The translations under genes were made by a program, and so were the position numbers. Positions 39,153 through 51,316 of a stretch of DNA of 64,000 nt are shown one piece after another. Numbering within the stretch: position 1 is the first letter of the stretch; every line of letters begins with the position of its first letter. The notes under the pieces were generated by a model that did no database searches, was not told the origin of the DNA, and saw only the letters and a program-made list of their open reading frames with translations. The DNA comes from Stratiolaelaps scimitus (Eukaryota; Arthropoda; Arachnida; Mesostigmata; Laelapidae), in assembly GCA_019614645.1 (NCBI GenBank), contig JABWDB010000008.1, positions 1,054,001-1,118,000 on the forward strand, in the 5' to 3' direction.

Positions 39153-40071
39153 GTATTATTTATAAGGTGCTACGAATCATTGGTCAAGGTTCATTCTAGT
39201 GCTTCGTTCAAAATCCAAATTATCATTATCATCATCTGTGTGGACGAAGCGATTTCACCAGGAATGAACTCGAATGGAAGAATGGACCGCACGTCGAGGG
39301 TCGCCTGACAATAGCCTGAAATCTCCCCTTGGTCAAGATGGATTTGAATCATAGACGACTTTCAATTCGAAAAGGGTTGGCTTCACTTCGGCTCATATGT
39401 CGGCCCGTTTGCTAGCGAGTCCCGCACACGTTGTTGGCACGGTGTCAATCGCGTGGCCCGAAATCGACCCGAGCCGAGGCCAGCCGCATCTGATGCTTAG
39501 ACCGAATAACCGTACTGAGATCCAACAACTTACAGCGTGTCTATCCCGGCAATGGTATCCCTTTTCTTGCTCGTCACGCGGAATGGTTTTTGTGTGAAAA
39601 TTGATCGAAAAGGGAAATTGATCTTTCGCAAGGGTAGGCCTCACAGGAAATTCGGTTCATGGACTTCTGCAGCTGCGGACGTACAGCGATAAGGCGCAAA
39701 AAAAAACGCGCCGCGCAGCACGAGCAGTGCACAAGAACAATAACGTGCGGTTCCTCTCGGCGACGGTGGCGTTGTTTCTGCGCTGAGTCCGTGGGAGACT
39801 ATGGAGATTGCAAGACTTAAGCGCTCATTATCTTCATTGGACTAGGCGAGTTTGTTGAAACACATAGCGATTCTGGAACTATGTACCTGCAAAGGTTAGG
39901 ATACAACTCTGCCTATGCAGCGATGAATCTTTCAGCCATTAGCTATTTATGCCAGGTCGAATGGTAAGCGTCGTCGTTCTGGTAAGCGTCGTATTAAGCT
40001 CTGAAGCGCCACGCCTATGACAATCCTCCATAATGCGTTCCGTCGTACAAGGAAGGATAAGTGCTATCACC

Positions 40072-40102
<31 letters not shown>

Positions 40103-40103
40103 T
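40072..40103. repeat. (TA)n microsatellite
   Basis: Alternating AT with one phase shift (TTTA) in the middle. Confidence 0.9.
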
Positions 40104-43100
40104 TCGAGTGTTGGTATACCCCTTGTTGAAACCAATCGTTCTCCACGTAAAAGACTACCAAAAGATCTAATAAGTGGAAATTAAACATTTTGCTTGACAA
40201 TTAATTAGGCGTAAGAGCACGGCGCTCCGGAAACTAACACTTGGCCCCATAGACCGAAGTTATAGCCTTTGTTGACCATGAGCGGACAAGGTCATATGCG
40301 GTGTCGTCCAAAATTTGTCGTGCGCCCTGTGATTGTATCAAGCCAAATTCTGTAGATAAGCATGATTACATGCAGAATGTAATTTAAGAATTAGGTAGTA
40401 GAATTCTTTCTAACCTGAAAGAAAACGTATTCAAGCAATTCAAAGAAAACAAAATAGCGTTGCATTTAAAGCAAGCCGAAAGTATTGATTCACACCAAGT
40501 ACGGAATCGATTTTCATATCTACTTAAAATGATATCATCGGATCGCTACATAATGACGCTGCACAAAACCTATGGATAGGTTGTTTTTTCCCGAACCATT
40601 ATCGTGCCCAATGAGGTTTTACGGGGGGACGTCCATTGCTAGTTGTGTATCTCCATGTGTCTCTGATGAAATCTCGTTGAAGTCTCTCGATGCCATTTAC
40701 ACGTCATCCAGTTTCGGCGTAGCTATTCCATTTGCCATCGGTTGACTTTAGTTCTACTTCGAGTGGATTCTTCATCACTTCTTATTGTATACTCAAATTG
40801 GCAAATCATAAGATGCGCACTGCCTGATTTAATGTCACGTCTATATTCCAACGGTTTGGCCTCACCAAGAAAAACTTCAACTTGGTGTCTTCGACCGGCG
40901 TTCTCATATTGTTTAGATGTCTCGTGAAGAGGTCGATGCTGTCAACTAGAAGTTCTCTCTGGCATCTGGAGCATCACTATGTTTTCTTCATAGAAATTCC
41001 TAACAAAAAAAAAACATTTGTTCATTTGAATAGTAGTAACAACCAGGGACTGACAAGTTTAGGTATTAAATAGGTCGAAATGGATGAGTTCGCCATTTGT
41101 GTCAGGCGACTTGTTTGTTTCGCAAGCCTTTTCGTAAAGCGTACACCATACATAAATACGGTTTGATGAGCGTACACGTTAGATGGTGAACAGCGTCGCC
41201 TCAGCTTGATACGGATCGTTATTTCAAGTAAAGAAGGGCATCCCGCAAAAGTGTGGACACTTAGAAAGTAGCCTTCCCTATAATGTTTTTGTTTAATTTC
41301 TCATTTTATTTGCGCAATTAACTATATATCTATATATAGGTAGCCGCGCGAATACTAAAATAAAAATGAGAAATCTGTTTATATTCGTTAGTGAATGTTC
41401 CTGTCTAAATCGAAATGCGGATCGATAGGGGGAAAGCTACGAGTTCACCAGTAGCCATTGAATCATTATTAACAATCACATCATTAAGACCAGATACTAA
41501 CCAATTATCGATTGAGTCCGATTTTAAAGCATCCACACAGGAACAATATTCGTTTCACTTCTGTTCAGGCAGCGTTACGCACCGTCAAACCGTCTGTACA
41601 CACGATCGCTCACAGAAAGTATATACATATGTTATATTTCTGATCTTTATCGAACAAAAAAGATCATCTGCGTAGGAAAAAACGAATCCGCGGGGATCGC
41701 TGCAATTCACTTCAAGCGAATTCACTCAGCCAGATATGGTTCGCTGCCGCACAATATACGATCGATCACTCAGCAATTAGCGCTTTCACTTCGAAAAGTA
41801 TCATGCTGTTTCTGTGTAAATGAAGAGGACTGAAAAAGCACATCGTTTCTTCAGATATCACCACCACCACCACCACAGCCAGCACACTGACGAACTTCAA
41901 TTACATGTAGCGTACTCCTTTTCGTTGGTGAACACTAGGAACATTTTATACCTGAGGCTCTCGTTCTTCCAGGGGCAAATTCGGGTTTCGTTTTTGGTGA
42001 TTTCTTTTTGTAGTAGTAATAGTAGCAGTAGTAGTAATAGTTCACATTTGAAACTGAAAGATTCACGTCAATCTAAACGCACGAGACCCTAAATAGCACT
42101 TTTCGAGCCTTTTATTGGAATTACAAAAAAAATAACACGTTCACCTCTTGAACAACAGCTGAGCCTAACTAAGTTGCTACATGTTGTTAACGGTCCTATT
42201 TAACGAATAGATGTTCAGTCGGTTATGACGATTTTGGGCACGTCAGCAAAGGTACGCGGACAGCTCGTTTTCGGTAACAGGTCGCCCCGTCGTCGTCGTC
42301 GTCCTGAGTACCCTGCCAGATAATCTGACGCCGCTTGGCGGGCACTGTCGCCTCCCAGGCTTCGGGGCCAGAGCCCCGGGGAGAGAGGGCCGACACGACG
42401 ATGGAGAGGGCACCCCAAGGAAGAGGCCAATGAGGACCGCGTGGGTCAGATATTTGTACCATGTGCGTCTCTGTGTTCAGCTCCTTCTCCGTTGTGGTGG
42501 GCATTGTTGTTGTACGGATAATACTACTGACGATCGGTAAATAGCAACGTGTGATTGATCACAGGGTTTCGCGCGGATGGGGACAATTTCCTCCATCATA
42601 TCCCTGATTTGTTCGGCCTGTTAGCCACCGTTCATATTCTGCTGGTTCACAGCAAATGCAGTGGCGTATATGGAGCGAACGAGTACACCAGATGGTCGAA
42701 GGCCTACGAGAGAACACACAGATCGTTGATTCGAAGCCGTCGTTCACAAGGTCAAAACGATTGTCATGTATTTGGCTAATTATAATAATTCATGCCCTTT
42801 TCCATTAGTACTCATTGACGATGCTGTATTGCAGCTAACAAGTACGACCTGCGTTCGAGTTAGAGCGGGAAAACTGTCTCGCATTTTATTTTTTATTTGA
42901 AAGCGTGCTTCTCGGTTATATTTTACCATACTGACATTTTCTCAAGGTCAGCCAAATTTCGCTGGAGTGAATTCCCGTGCCCAAGTATGACACTTTTTCA
43001 AGTGGCCGAAAAAATGTACGGTTTGACACTTAAAAATTGCTGTACCGCTGTATGTCTAACTTGTTCTCTTCGGCAGCTGGTGTTACAAAGTCGTCGTGGT

Positions 43101-44602
43101 GTGTCCCTGTGTGCTAGCACTCACTGATGAGTTGCTTGCAGGAAGTCGACCTTTGCCCGTATCCTGATTTCCGCATAATTCAAGGCCTTCTCGAAGTAAT
43201 ATTCTAAGTGACCCTGCCCAATGTTATATAGCTGCTATTTTTTTTAGTCTTTAATGTTTTTTAGCGTGGTTGTCCTTACGCTACCTAAGGCAGTACGATA
43301 AGTGTCCGTGAGGTCGAAATACGATTGCCTTACCTGTTGGACTTAACTGATCCCAAGTCGTCAGCCCGTCTAAGGCAAACGGACGAATTTCGACCCTTCT
43401 AGACGCCCTCACTGTTCACTCTGCTCAATTCCTCTCTCGTTATCCTCGCGTGTATTTCTTGAAGAATGTAATGTTAAGAGGGTTTTCCTACTGTAGACAC
43501 GGATTGTCAACGCCAAGTGCATCAATCCTCACTACCAGACACACGCACACACACACACTCGAAGTGGCACCCGCTTGTCGCCTAGACCTTGAGCCGGACC
43601 CCACTTCCCAAAGCGAAACCGGCTATACGAGGCTGTCGGCAAGGAGCCAACAAAATGGAGAACCCTACAGTGCTTCGGTCTTTGTCTGCTAATGGTTCCC
43701 CTAGATGAGGAAACCCCTGCCGGAGATCCCCTTCTCCCAGTAAAGCCGGTATTCTGCTCTTGGTGGAAAGCTTCGGGCTCGAGATTGGCATGAACCCGGG
43801 GACCGAGGCGAGTTCGAAGGTTGTCATAGAGGCAAGGTCAGAAACGTCGACGTTCCTCGTTAAAAAAAGATGGCAACAAATGAACTTGATGATGATTTTA
43901 TTATAATTATTATTGTATGGCTAAGTCTACGGTGAGCTCTACGACTCCGCGATGAACAATCGCTGTAAGCGTAGTTACACGAAACAGCTGGTGATGACAA
44001 CTTGCGAGTCCATTTTGTCAAAGTCTATTTCATATTTCGTTGCCATTTGACTGAGTAGTTAATCTTCAACTCAAGCAACGGATATTCTGTCTCCATGAGA
44101 AGAACAATAATTCAGTTTTGATTGACTTGTTGAAAGCGAATTTCGAGAGTGGTCCATAAATTCTGTGCGTATCCGCTCCCTGACGACACAGTTGAATAAT
44201 TTGAATACCCACACGAAAGGCTGCACGCTTTAACAATTGCATACACACACTCCAACGATCTCAGCATGTAGCCGCATCAGTGCAGAGTACACAGTACTTG
44301 TACGAAGATAATATGTCTGTCTTATATTTCTTAAGACGTTCACCTTTGACACATATAAACTTTGATTGATGCAATTGAATTAAAACAAAGCTTGTCTTAA
44401 CAACACAATAGTGCGTAAAACAAATAGATGCAAGTATCGCAATTCTAGTGCACAATCACCAATTGTATCACGGCCTAGAAACAACTAATTTGGCGATAAA
44501 ACCGATACTCAGAGTTTTGATTCGGCAATTGATTGTTAAAATCAGGTATGCGTAATGTCAATTCTCTCTGTGAACATAGCAAATAGGGAACATTTGTTTC
44601 AA

Positions 44603-44640
44603 AGGTAAAGGTAAAACTTTATTGGTTGGAGCTGCAATTA
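44603..44640 (+). repeat. 5'-end fragment of the 26.5-kb repeat family
   Basis: AAAGGTAAAGGTAAAACTTT followed by ATTGGTTGGAGCTGCAATTA matches the start of the 26.5-kb copy and the 5.66-kb fragment. The rest is missing. Confidence 0.5.
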
Positions 44641-45149
44641 CACAATGCTTAATTAAGCTCTCTTATATATCATCACGCAGAGGGAGGATGGCATAAATAG
44701 AGATGCCTGGGCAAAAATAATGGCAATTTTATACATGGGCTAATGAGTCGATACTGAATGAAAAATTATATGATGAACGCCGTCCTCAAACGAAAAAATA
44801 GTTGAGCCGCAACTTTGGAGTGGGATTGCCCTAAATTTACTGGTGAAACTGCAGTGTTACCTACGGTTGAGAAAAAAAATTGGAAACATGGGGGTAGGCT
44901 ATCATTTTGACACGGTGTGTACATACATATTAATTGGCAAACGTATGCTTCAATTGGCGCGCAGCTTTATTGAAAAACGGAGGCTTCAATCAGCATATTT
45001 TTTCCTCAATGCTCTTCCAAGTAGGCTCTTGCATAGCTAAAATACTCATTAAACGGCCGTCCATAACGCGCTTTATTCAAAGGGGCGTTTTGATGGTATA
45101 TTAATGCTTTTCAGAACGAAATTTGGCATAATTGCTTGTAGGTGCTCTT

Positions 45150-46110
45150 TTGATTTATCTCTCATTAGGATCAGAACTCATTAACGAGGATATCAGTTAC
45201 AACATTCTCTACGCAATTTTCGTTGATTTTAAAGCCGCCTTTGATTCGGGGTCCAGAAGCATAATACTCTCAAAGCTAGCATATCACGGCGTGCCTCTTA
45301 ATATACTAGGGCTGCTGAAAGATATTCTACAGAAGAATATGGTACTTATAGACGATGGAGTCGTGGAACGACACGGGATGGAACAGACGACGGGGTTCGC
45401 CCAAGGGGATAACCTAAGTCCGCTGCTTTTTTCACTCCTCATCAGCTACCTTCCATCATGTATTAAACAACGGCACCCGTCAGTGAGCCTCATTTTATAC
45501 GCAGACGACCTCGTGATGTACTGCAGGAGTAGATTTCATCTCCAGCAAGCGCTGACAACCCTAAATAACTATGTCACCGATATCGGGCTTCAGATCAACA
45601 ATGCTAAGACTGTGGCAATGAAGTTTCGAAAAGGGAGAAGGCTTTGCGAGACGGACGCGTTCCGATTAGACAGAGAGCGACAGCAAATAGTTAATTCGTT
45701 TACATACCTTGTTCTAACTATAACAACAACAAGGAAGACATTCACCCCCCATGTTGAAGAACAAGCCAGGAAAGCGTTGATCGCAGTACACACAATCGAG
45801 CGACCACAACGGTTATCGGTGGGCACAGCCCTCAACTTATTTAACCTGAAAATCTCGCCTATAGCTACATATGGAGTCCAGGTTGTCTGGGACAAACTCA
45901 CTTGCTGGGATCTGACCACCTGAGACAGAGTTAAACCGGCGTTCCTGAAATCGGTACTTGGATTGCACATGACGGCCCGAAATCGAATTGTCTATCTGCT
46001 GACCGACACACCATCATTCGTAGAAGAAGTCCGCGAAACATCTAAATGTTGTAAATATCATGCGGGCGAGTACAATCACATAAGATCACTGAACCATTTG
46101 ATTAAATGAG
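45150..46110 (+). mobile_element. Non-LTR retrotransposon remnant, reverse transcriptase domain with internal stop
   Basis: The frame contains the RT motif series in order: YAIFVDFKAAFDSG (palm, first catalytic Asp), GFAQGDNLSPLLFSLL (QGD..SP.LF), LILYADDLVMYC (catalytic YADD at 45498-45509), GLQINNAKTVAM (the GL..N..KT motif) and the downstream LNLFNLKISPIATYG region seen in LINE polymerases. It is open from about 45150 to a TGA at 45921-45923, after which the same frame goes on (DRVKPAFLKSVLGL) to about 46080. The endonuclease and the finger subdomain are missing, so the copy is 5'-truncated and carries one nonsense change. The 3' flank ends in AATAAAATAAAG near 46250. The clade is not decided. 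Confidence 0.88.
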
Positions 46111-46258
46111 ATTGTAGATAATAACAACAACAACGACCGAACTCTCGCCACAGCGACTGGCGAAAGCACATTGTAACTATATTTATAAACTTACCACACA
46201 GTTTGTAAAATAGGTATATTATAATATTACACAACTAGTGTGAATAAAATAAAGATAT

Positions 46259-46706
46259 CTGTCCCTAGATGATATAGCACTCTTTGACAACGTGGTGCAG
46301 TGTTCACGACTTTGTCTATGCGCTCTATGAGATGGAGATTTCTTCTTCGGCGGTTCAAGACGTTCTATATATTCCACGTTCGTTCAGCCACGCTTGCACT
46401 CATCTTTCTACAAAGGAATAGTTCTATCGCTTCGAGGGTAAAACTTGTATTCTTGAGCCTAACGTGACAAAGGCGTTCTTATGGATTTTCTTCGCTGCTT
46501 TTGCTTTCGGAGAAGAAAACCTTCTCAGTGGCATCTTAGATAGATGCTTGTCCACACAAAATACTATGCCAGCGAGAGCAACATGTCTGAGCATTTCGAC
46601 TGAAATATTCATCATCATCATCAAACGACCAGACACACTCAAGGGCGGTGAGGTGATTTTCGTGCAGCGGTCTTTATATGAGTAACTCCAGAAGAGGAAG
46701 TACGAC
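46259..46706 (+). repeat. 448-bp dispersed repeat, copy 2
   Basis: Full-length partner of 12550-12991 in the opposite orientation. It starts immediately after the A-rich end of the LINE remnant, so it either landed there or was carried with it; the 12.5-kb copy has no LINE beside it, which favours an independent element. Confidence 0.8.
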
Positions 46707-47083
46707 GAGAGTTCTCATTCATACGCAATTGCTCTGTTTCGCGCGGCCGTTCGGACATAGCATTAGCCTGGTAAAAGCGTATTAGCCAACCAGCTATCCT
46801 GACCGTTCTATCATCGGTCCGTCGTCTGCTGCTGCTGCGAAAGTTCGAGACGGTTCCAGGCGTTGGAGAGGGCATCAGTTTTCAGAGGGAAAGGAGGCGC
46901 ATTGCTGGCTGGCTGAATGAGAACTGTGACGTTCGTCTAGTAGCGCTCCTGCGCTACCAGAACCGTCAATAATGTATACATAATTGTGAAGTGCATTGAG
47001 CCGTTGTTGCTGGTGAATTACGCAACGAGTTTATGTGATGCGAGTCTACACAAGTGGTATTGTTTCTTGCCACTTCGATACAG

Positions 47084-47143
47084 ATGGGACCACGCGATTC
47101 TACCGGCGGGCTTGAACAGTATGCTCAAGATACTACTATCTTG
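47084..47143 (+). CDS. Candidate small coding exon upstream of the Tudor gene
   Basis: A 60-base segment bounded by a good acceptor (ttgtttcttgccacttcgatacag) and a consensus donor (CTTG|GTAAGTGG). It opens with ATG and encodes MGPRDSTGGLEQYAQDTTIL, phase 0 at the end, which would join in frame to the main LOTUS/Tudor exon (also phase 0) about 1.8 kb downstream. No known motif. It may be an alternative N-terminus of that gene, a 5' UTR exon or chance. The splice signals are seen; the link is inferred. Confidence 0.35.
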
Positions 47144-48950
47144 GTAAGTGGCAGGGCGCGAAATCGTTTCGGCAGAAACTTCGCTTTCTCTTTCTCTCTA
47201 CCTCAACCTTTCGTTATTGAACATACATATATACAGCGAGACTAATGGCAAGCTACACAGCCTTATCGACGTAGGGTACGGGGTGGTAATTATTGCGAGT
47301 GGTGCAACAGAGAGCGTCTCGTGGGTATTCTTCTGCATTCTCCATCCTGTTGTTGTTGCTATTGTTGCTGGCCACAGTGTGATCTACCCCAGTGTCAGTG
47401 GCCGATAGCTGATATGTTTGTGCGAAACTTGCTGTTGGGTTTCGAAGTTACTTCGCTGATTTCTTATGACAACAACAGCAACAACAACAGGTGTCTCCTC
47501 CTATGTCTGGCGTCTGTGCGACTTTCTTCCTGGGTTCAAAGCTGTCCCCGCCACCAACATTACCTCCTCAACCTCTAGCACCATCTCGAGAAGTTGATGG
47601 GCGGCCTTGTGGCACAGCAGCGATTGACGAGTGGAGAACGCACTATCATGCAAGGAGGTTTTGTTAACGAAAAAAAAATCAGAATTCGTTTCTGGATCAT
47701 TTTGAACATTTGGGAACGGCGTGTAGTAGGTGACTGGCCCGTGGAATAAGGAGGGTGCGGCAGAGCGGTTGAGATACACGTCAGCTCTTAACATGCGTTA
47801 ACCCTTAGTCACGGCTTCTAGTTGGCCTGAGCTGTGGTTACGCTATACATATCATGAGGCTGGAACGCTTCTCGTTTACTTCTGATGTTAATCTTGCACG
47901 ATTATTTGTACTCAGTAGAAATGCCAATAATCCCTGCTCGAAATCTTCCAACATTACCTGGAAGTGGCTAATTCGTCGCGATATGAGATGAGCGCCGCGG
48001 ATGTCGTGTGAGTCACCTGATTGATTATTGTATCGTTTGAGTCACTGTATCGCTAATTCTGTTCTGCAGTCGAAAGCGTTGCCGGGCTTCTATATTATTT
48101 TCTGGCTAATCCAACGATGAGGGCCAAATGGTTTGATGTTCGCTATCAACCAGACAAATGGCCGGTCTGTGTCGCGGTCAATCCTCGCCTGTGATCGCTT
48201 CCGCATAGCGGTACATACGGACTTCCGTTTGCGGCTGAAGAGCCCCCCACTCAAGCCTTCTCCCATCAGAGTACCTTTCTCGGTTTTAATTACCCGTTAG
48301 GGCATTACTACAAGAAATATCGGGAGGTGAATCCACACCTTCCTGAGGCCACGGCAGCTGTCTCCGGGTTGGGCAACGAGCGAACTAGCTCAAGAACGAC
48401 ATTAACGGGCACCGCCCTGTGGCTTTCGCCGATAAAGACGGTCAGTCACGAACTGTACTGTACATGCATCGCGGGAGTAGTTATCGATTGCGGCCCGGGC
48501 GTGGAGCGTTATAAAATGACTTAAATAGATATCCACGTTCGCGAAGACTCCAGAATTCTCATACTCGGGAAATTCGGTGTCGCTTGAGGCGAACGCAAAT
48601 TGAATCTACAAGCAGCCATCTGCCATAGTGGCCCTTTAGAAAACTGGCCAAACTGCGCTAGGTGTTTGCAGGCAAGCAAACACGTAAGTATATTAGCTCG
48701 CCTTGGTATGAAACGATTAATGACCCTCTTGGAGACGTTTGCCTTTTGAAGCGACTAAGCGTGTCGTCCAACCCTACTATGGTAATCTCCTTCGTTGGGG
48801 GCTGGCCGAGCAAGTGGCCAGTGATCATAGTTCGTCACTGAATGTTTTCTTTGAATTTGACGCCGGTAGATCAAGCAAGTTTCTGTTTCGAAGGTAGCAA
48901 GAATGCTCCTGTGCTAAGCGTTCTTCCTTTGGCCCTTTTGTGCTTTTCAG
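47144..48950 (+). other. Region between candidate exon and Tudor exon
   Basis: Holds a CAA/CAG run at 47470-47492 and unremarkable sequence. One further segment with splice-like edges (48630-48683, ending AAACAC|GTAAGTAT, open as ENWPNCARCLQASKH) might be an exon, but the support is weak. Confidence 0.4.
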
Positions 48951-50297
48951 ATGGGCGGGACAAGGTTAAGTGAAGATGACAAGACAAGAATTCGTGGTAC
49001 TGTTAATGACAAGTTCTGCAGGATCCTCTGGACCCGCTTGCGGGACGTGATTGGTAAATCTGGTACGGAATGGGTCACTCCCGACGAATTCGAGGCCTAT
49101 TTTAACCAAGAAAACAAACGATTGAATCACAAGAATCTTTCCACGAATGGTTGGAGCTTGTTGGAATTCGTTCAAGCATTAGATCATGTCTTCAAAGTGG
49201 AATTCATGCCACAATGGTCACCTGAGAAAGTGCGTCTGTACCTTGCACCCGATTTTAACGCCCGAATACTGTTGCCCGTAGCTCATCAACGACTAAAGAA
49301 AAATAATTCCTTCCCTTCTTCAAACTCCTCTATCCAGTCACCCTCGGACAGCCCTGCATCGCGTTCGAATAGTCAGCGAAACTCGCCTCAGCAACGTTCT
49401 GTGCCATTTCGCAAAACGTACACAGAGGTCGAACTAGTAAAATGCACCAGAGAATTCAACCTGTCGTTAGGTTTTCAAGAAGTGATTAGTCTTCACGATT
49501 ATCTAGTTCAACTTGATAAGGCGTTTCCGGGTATGAAGGGCGCGCTGGAGTTGCGGGCTACAGCCACTAATCTCAACTTCATCGGTGAATTCTTGATCAA
49601 GCAAGCCGATGCGGAATGCCCTGTAACTTGGGCTCACGATAATCACCACCTCAAGGTAGGCCACCCGACGCGTGCGCCCACGTACATGGAGAAGTATCCC
49701 TATTGCACTGTGTTCCGTTCAAGGGGGCCTCGGGTCTACGGGAAACGAATTCAAGCGTATGTAAACGAGGTGAATGCTGTCCCACGAAACATTCGCCTGT
49801 TCATCACCGACATCGACGAGAAACAACGGAGAAATCAGCTGCACGAACAACTGCAAGATTACTACGGGAAGTTCAAGCAACCACCTATTCCTCTCAATTT
49901 GTTGCGCAAAGGCCAACCGTGCGCCGTGCCATTCGAAGGCACTCAGGACTATCACCGGGCCGTCGTGCTGCGACCCGTACAGGATCGTCTTGTCCTGATT
50001 CTGTACGTGGATTTTGGTACTGTTGCAGAGGTAGCGTGCGATTCGGTTGTTCATCTGAATGAGGAATTTTGTTCGACGCCGGTTCTCGCCGAAGTCGCTA
50101 TACTCAACCTCGCGGTGCCGTGGCGAGATAGGCCTGTAGTCGCGAACGAGGTTCTCGACAGGAGGGTCGAGCTGGCTGTGTTAGGTTGGTGCCAAGAGCA
50201 GAATGCCATGATTGTTGACGTCGATGCGCTGTCCTCCTATGCGGTGAGCCGTCATGAACGGTACACTATCCCAAAAAGTGTCGCTTCCACTAATTAG
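48951..50297 (+). CDS. LOTUS-Tudor domain protein (TDRD5/TDRD7/tejas-like)
   Basis: One 448-codon frame right after a strong acceptor (ttttgtgcttttcag|ATG). Residues about 15-85 (FCRILWTRLRDVIGKSG...FVQALDHVFKVEF) fit a LOTUS/OST-HTH winged helix. Residues 115-150 are a Ser/Pro/Asn-rich linker. About 155-235 may be a second LOTUS unit (VISLHDYLVQLDKAFPG..LNFIGEFLIKQ). Residues 300-440 form an extended Tudor: GQPCAV, then YHRAVVL, LILYVDFGTVAEV and a final barrel segment. Such proteins bind the DEAD-box helicase Vasa through LOTUS and dimethyl-arginine PIWI tails through Tudor, in germ granules during piRNA production. The ATG directly after the acceptor can be the true start after a 5' UTR intron or part of an internal exon. 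It ends TAATTAG; a donor downstream (ATGACAG|GTAAGC, 50351) suggests a 3' UTR intron, and a donor inside (GCG|GTGAGC, 50244) would skip the stop. The member (TDRD5, TDRD7 or tejas) is not resolved. Confidence 0.85.
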   Translation: MGGTRLSEDDKTRIRGTVNDKFCRILWTRLRDVIGKSGTEWVTPDEFEAYFNQENKRLNHKNLSTNGWSLLEFVQALDHVFKVEFMPQWSPEKVRLYLAPDFNARILLPVAHQRLKKNNSFPSSNSSIQSPSDSPASRSNSQRNSPQQRSVPFRKTYTEVELVKCTREFNLSLGFQEVISLHDYLVQLDKAFPGMKGALELRATATNLNFIGEFLIKQADAECPVTWAHDNHHLKVGHPTRAPTYMEKYPYCTVFRSRGPRVYGKRIQAYVNEVNAVPRNIRLFITDIDEKQRRNQLHEQLQDYYGKFKQPPIPLNLLRKGQPCAVPFEGTQDYHRAVVLRPVQDRLVLILYVDFGTVAEVACDSVVHLNEEFCSTPVLAEVAILNLAVPWRDRPVVANEVLDRRVELAVLGWCQEQNAMIVDVDALSSYAVSRHERYTIPKSVASTN

Positions 50298-50640
50298 TAC
50301 ACGAACGGCTTCCGAGCAGGGTAAGCAAATCCAGTCCTCGGACAATGACAGGTAAGCACAAACGAGCGTCCATGTGAGAGCATCTTATAATCACATGATA
50401 TGGTATATACGCGGCGCGGGCAATACACAATTTCCGCAAGTTTCTCATGCCTGGCTGAAAAATCCATGAAGGCCTGAAGGCAAAATCGAGTTGCTCGAAA
50501 AAACGCCTAAACCTACGCTATTCATCGATATGAATAGGCATCGTAGCATTCTCATTATATTCGGTATATTACATCGTTCTGACGGAGTACGAGGGCCCGT
50601 GCTGCTAATGTCTCATTGCTTTTCTCTTTCATTGTTTCAG

Positions 50641-50901
50641 AAGCTAGAAATCGCAACGCGAGAGTGCGTGCCAAGCACTTCAGAGCGACGACGCGGGACT
50701 CGACTGTCTGATCAAAAGTCCGAATATTCAACTATGAGCACACGATGTCCGATTCGCCGCACACCGCTTTCGGCGTGGATGAAACTTCTCGACGAGTACA
50801 TTGGCAGCTGGCGTAACACAAGGCGCGAGTCGACCTGTGTAGCGACAACCCCACCTGAAGAAAATTCAGCCGAGAATGAACGTAGGCGAATGCTGTCGTG
50901 A
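50641..50901 (+). CDS. Possible alternative last exon or 3' UTR exon of the Tudor gene
   Basis: Strong acceptor (cattgctttctctttcattgtttcag would read cttt..gtttcag) before AAGCTAGAAATC at 50641, then 86 open codons to a TGA (50899-50901). The tail is Arg/Ser/Glu-rich (TSERRRGTRLSDQKSEYST; PLSAWMKLLDEYIGSWRN) without a known domain. It is phase 0 and matches the in-frame donor at 50244, so splicing 50243 to 50641 would replace the last 18 residues with an 86-residue basic tail. If instead the donor at 50351 is used, this is 3' UTR. The sequence alone cannot decide. Confidence 0.35.
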   Translation, partial: KLEIATRECVPSTSERRRGTRLSDQKSEYSTMSTRCPIRRTPLSAWMKLLDEYIGSWRNTRRESTCVATTPPEENSAENERRRMLS

Positions 50902-51271
50902 TTTCGGAAAATCGAATGAGATTATTCGAAACAACGCTTAGGCAACACGCCGAGTTGGATGTTTGAACTGGATTATCAAGAATGAAGAAACATCATCAAC
51001 AACAACAATGACGACAAAATTGAAGGGCTATAAATAAGTTGTGAACACATATTCGTGTGGGACAACAGGAAACATCCATAGAACAAGGAATGCCGAACAA
51101 GGCCATCAGTGGCGTTGACAGTGAAATAATTATAGCACCTATTTATTTATTATCTTAACCAATTGAGTACGTGTGGTCAACAAGAAGGGTCAATCATTAA
51201 GATGTCGACGTGACACACAAAGTGACCCAAGCCTATTATGCACTAGTAGTGGTGTTATAGAACTGGCTTTC

Positions 51272-51316
<45 letters not shown>

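Larger units (their letters stand above)
31257..45140. other. Intergenic stretch without a supported gene
   Basis: Besides the repeats listed separately I see microsatellites at 32023-32053, 32850-32868, 37730-37752 and 38098-38121 (TA), short tandem ACGATTTCT copies at 34371-34430, a CCA run at 41856-41880, a TAG/AGT run at 42001-42041 and a GC-richer stretch at 42215-42504 that is open in two minus-strand frames but has no recognisable product. No open frame in the interval has domain or splice support. Confidence 0.5.

Noticed and set aside
45590..45970. Minus-strand 126-codon frame
   Set aside because: Antisense of the reverse transcriptase.
48671..48683. 12-base microexon (between ttgcag and GTAAGT) in the Tudor gene
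   Set aside because: The acceptor is only a chance TTGCAG within a longer possible exon; too little evidence.
49703..50062. Extra frames on both strands within the Tudor exon
   Set aside because: Shadows of the LOTUS-Tudor frame, with no domain sense.
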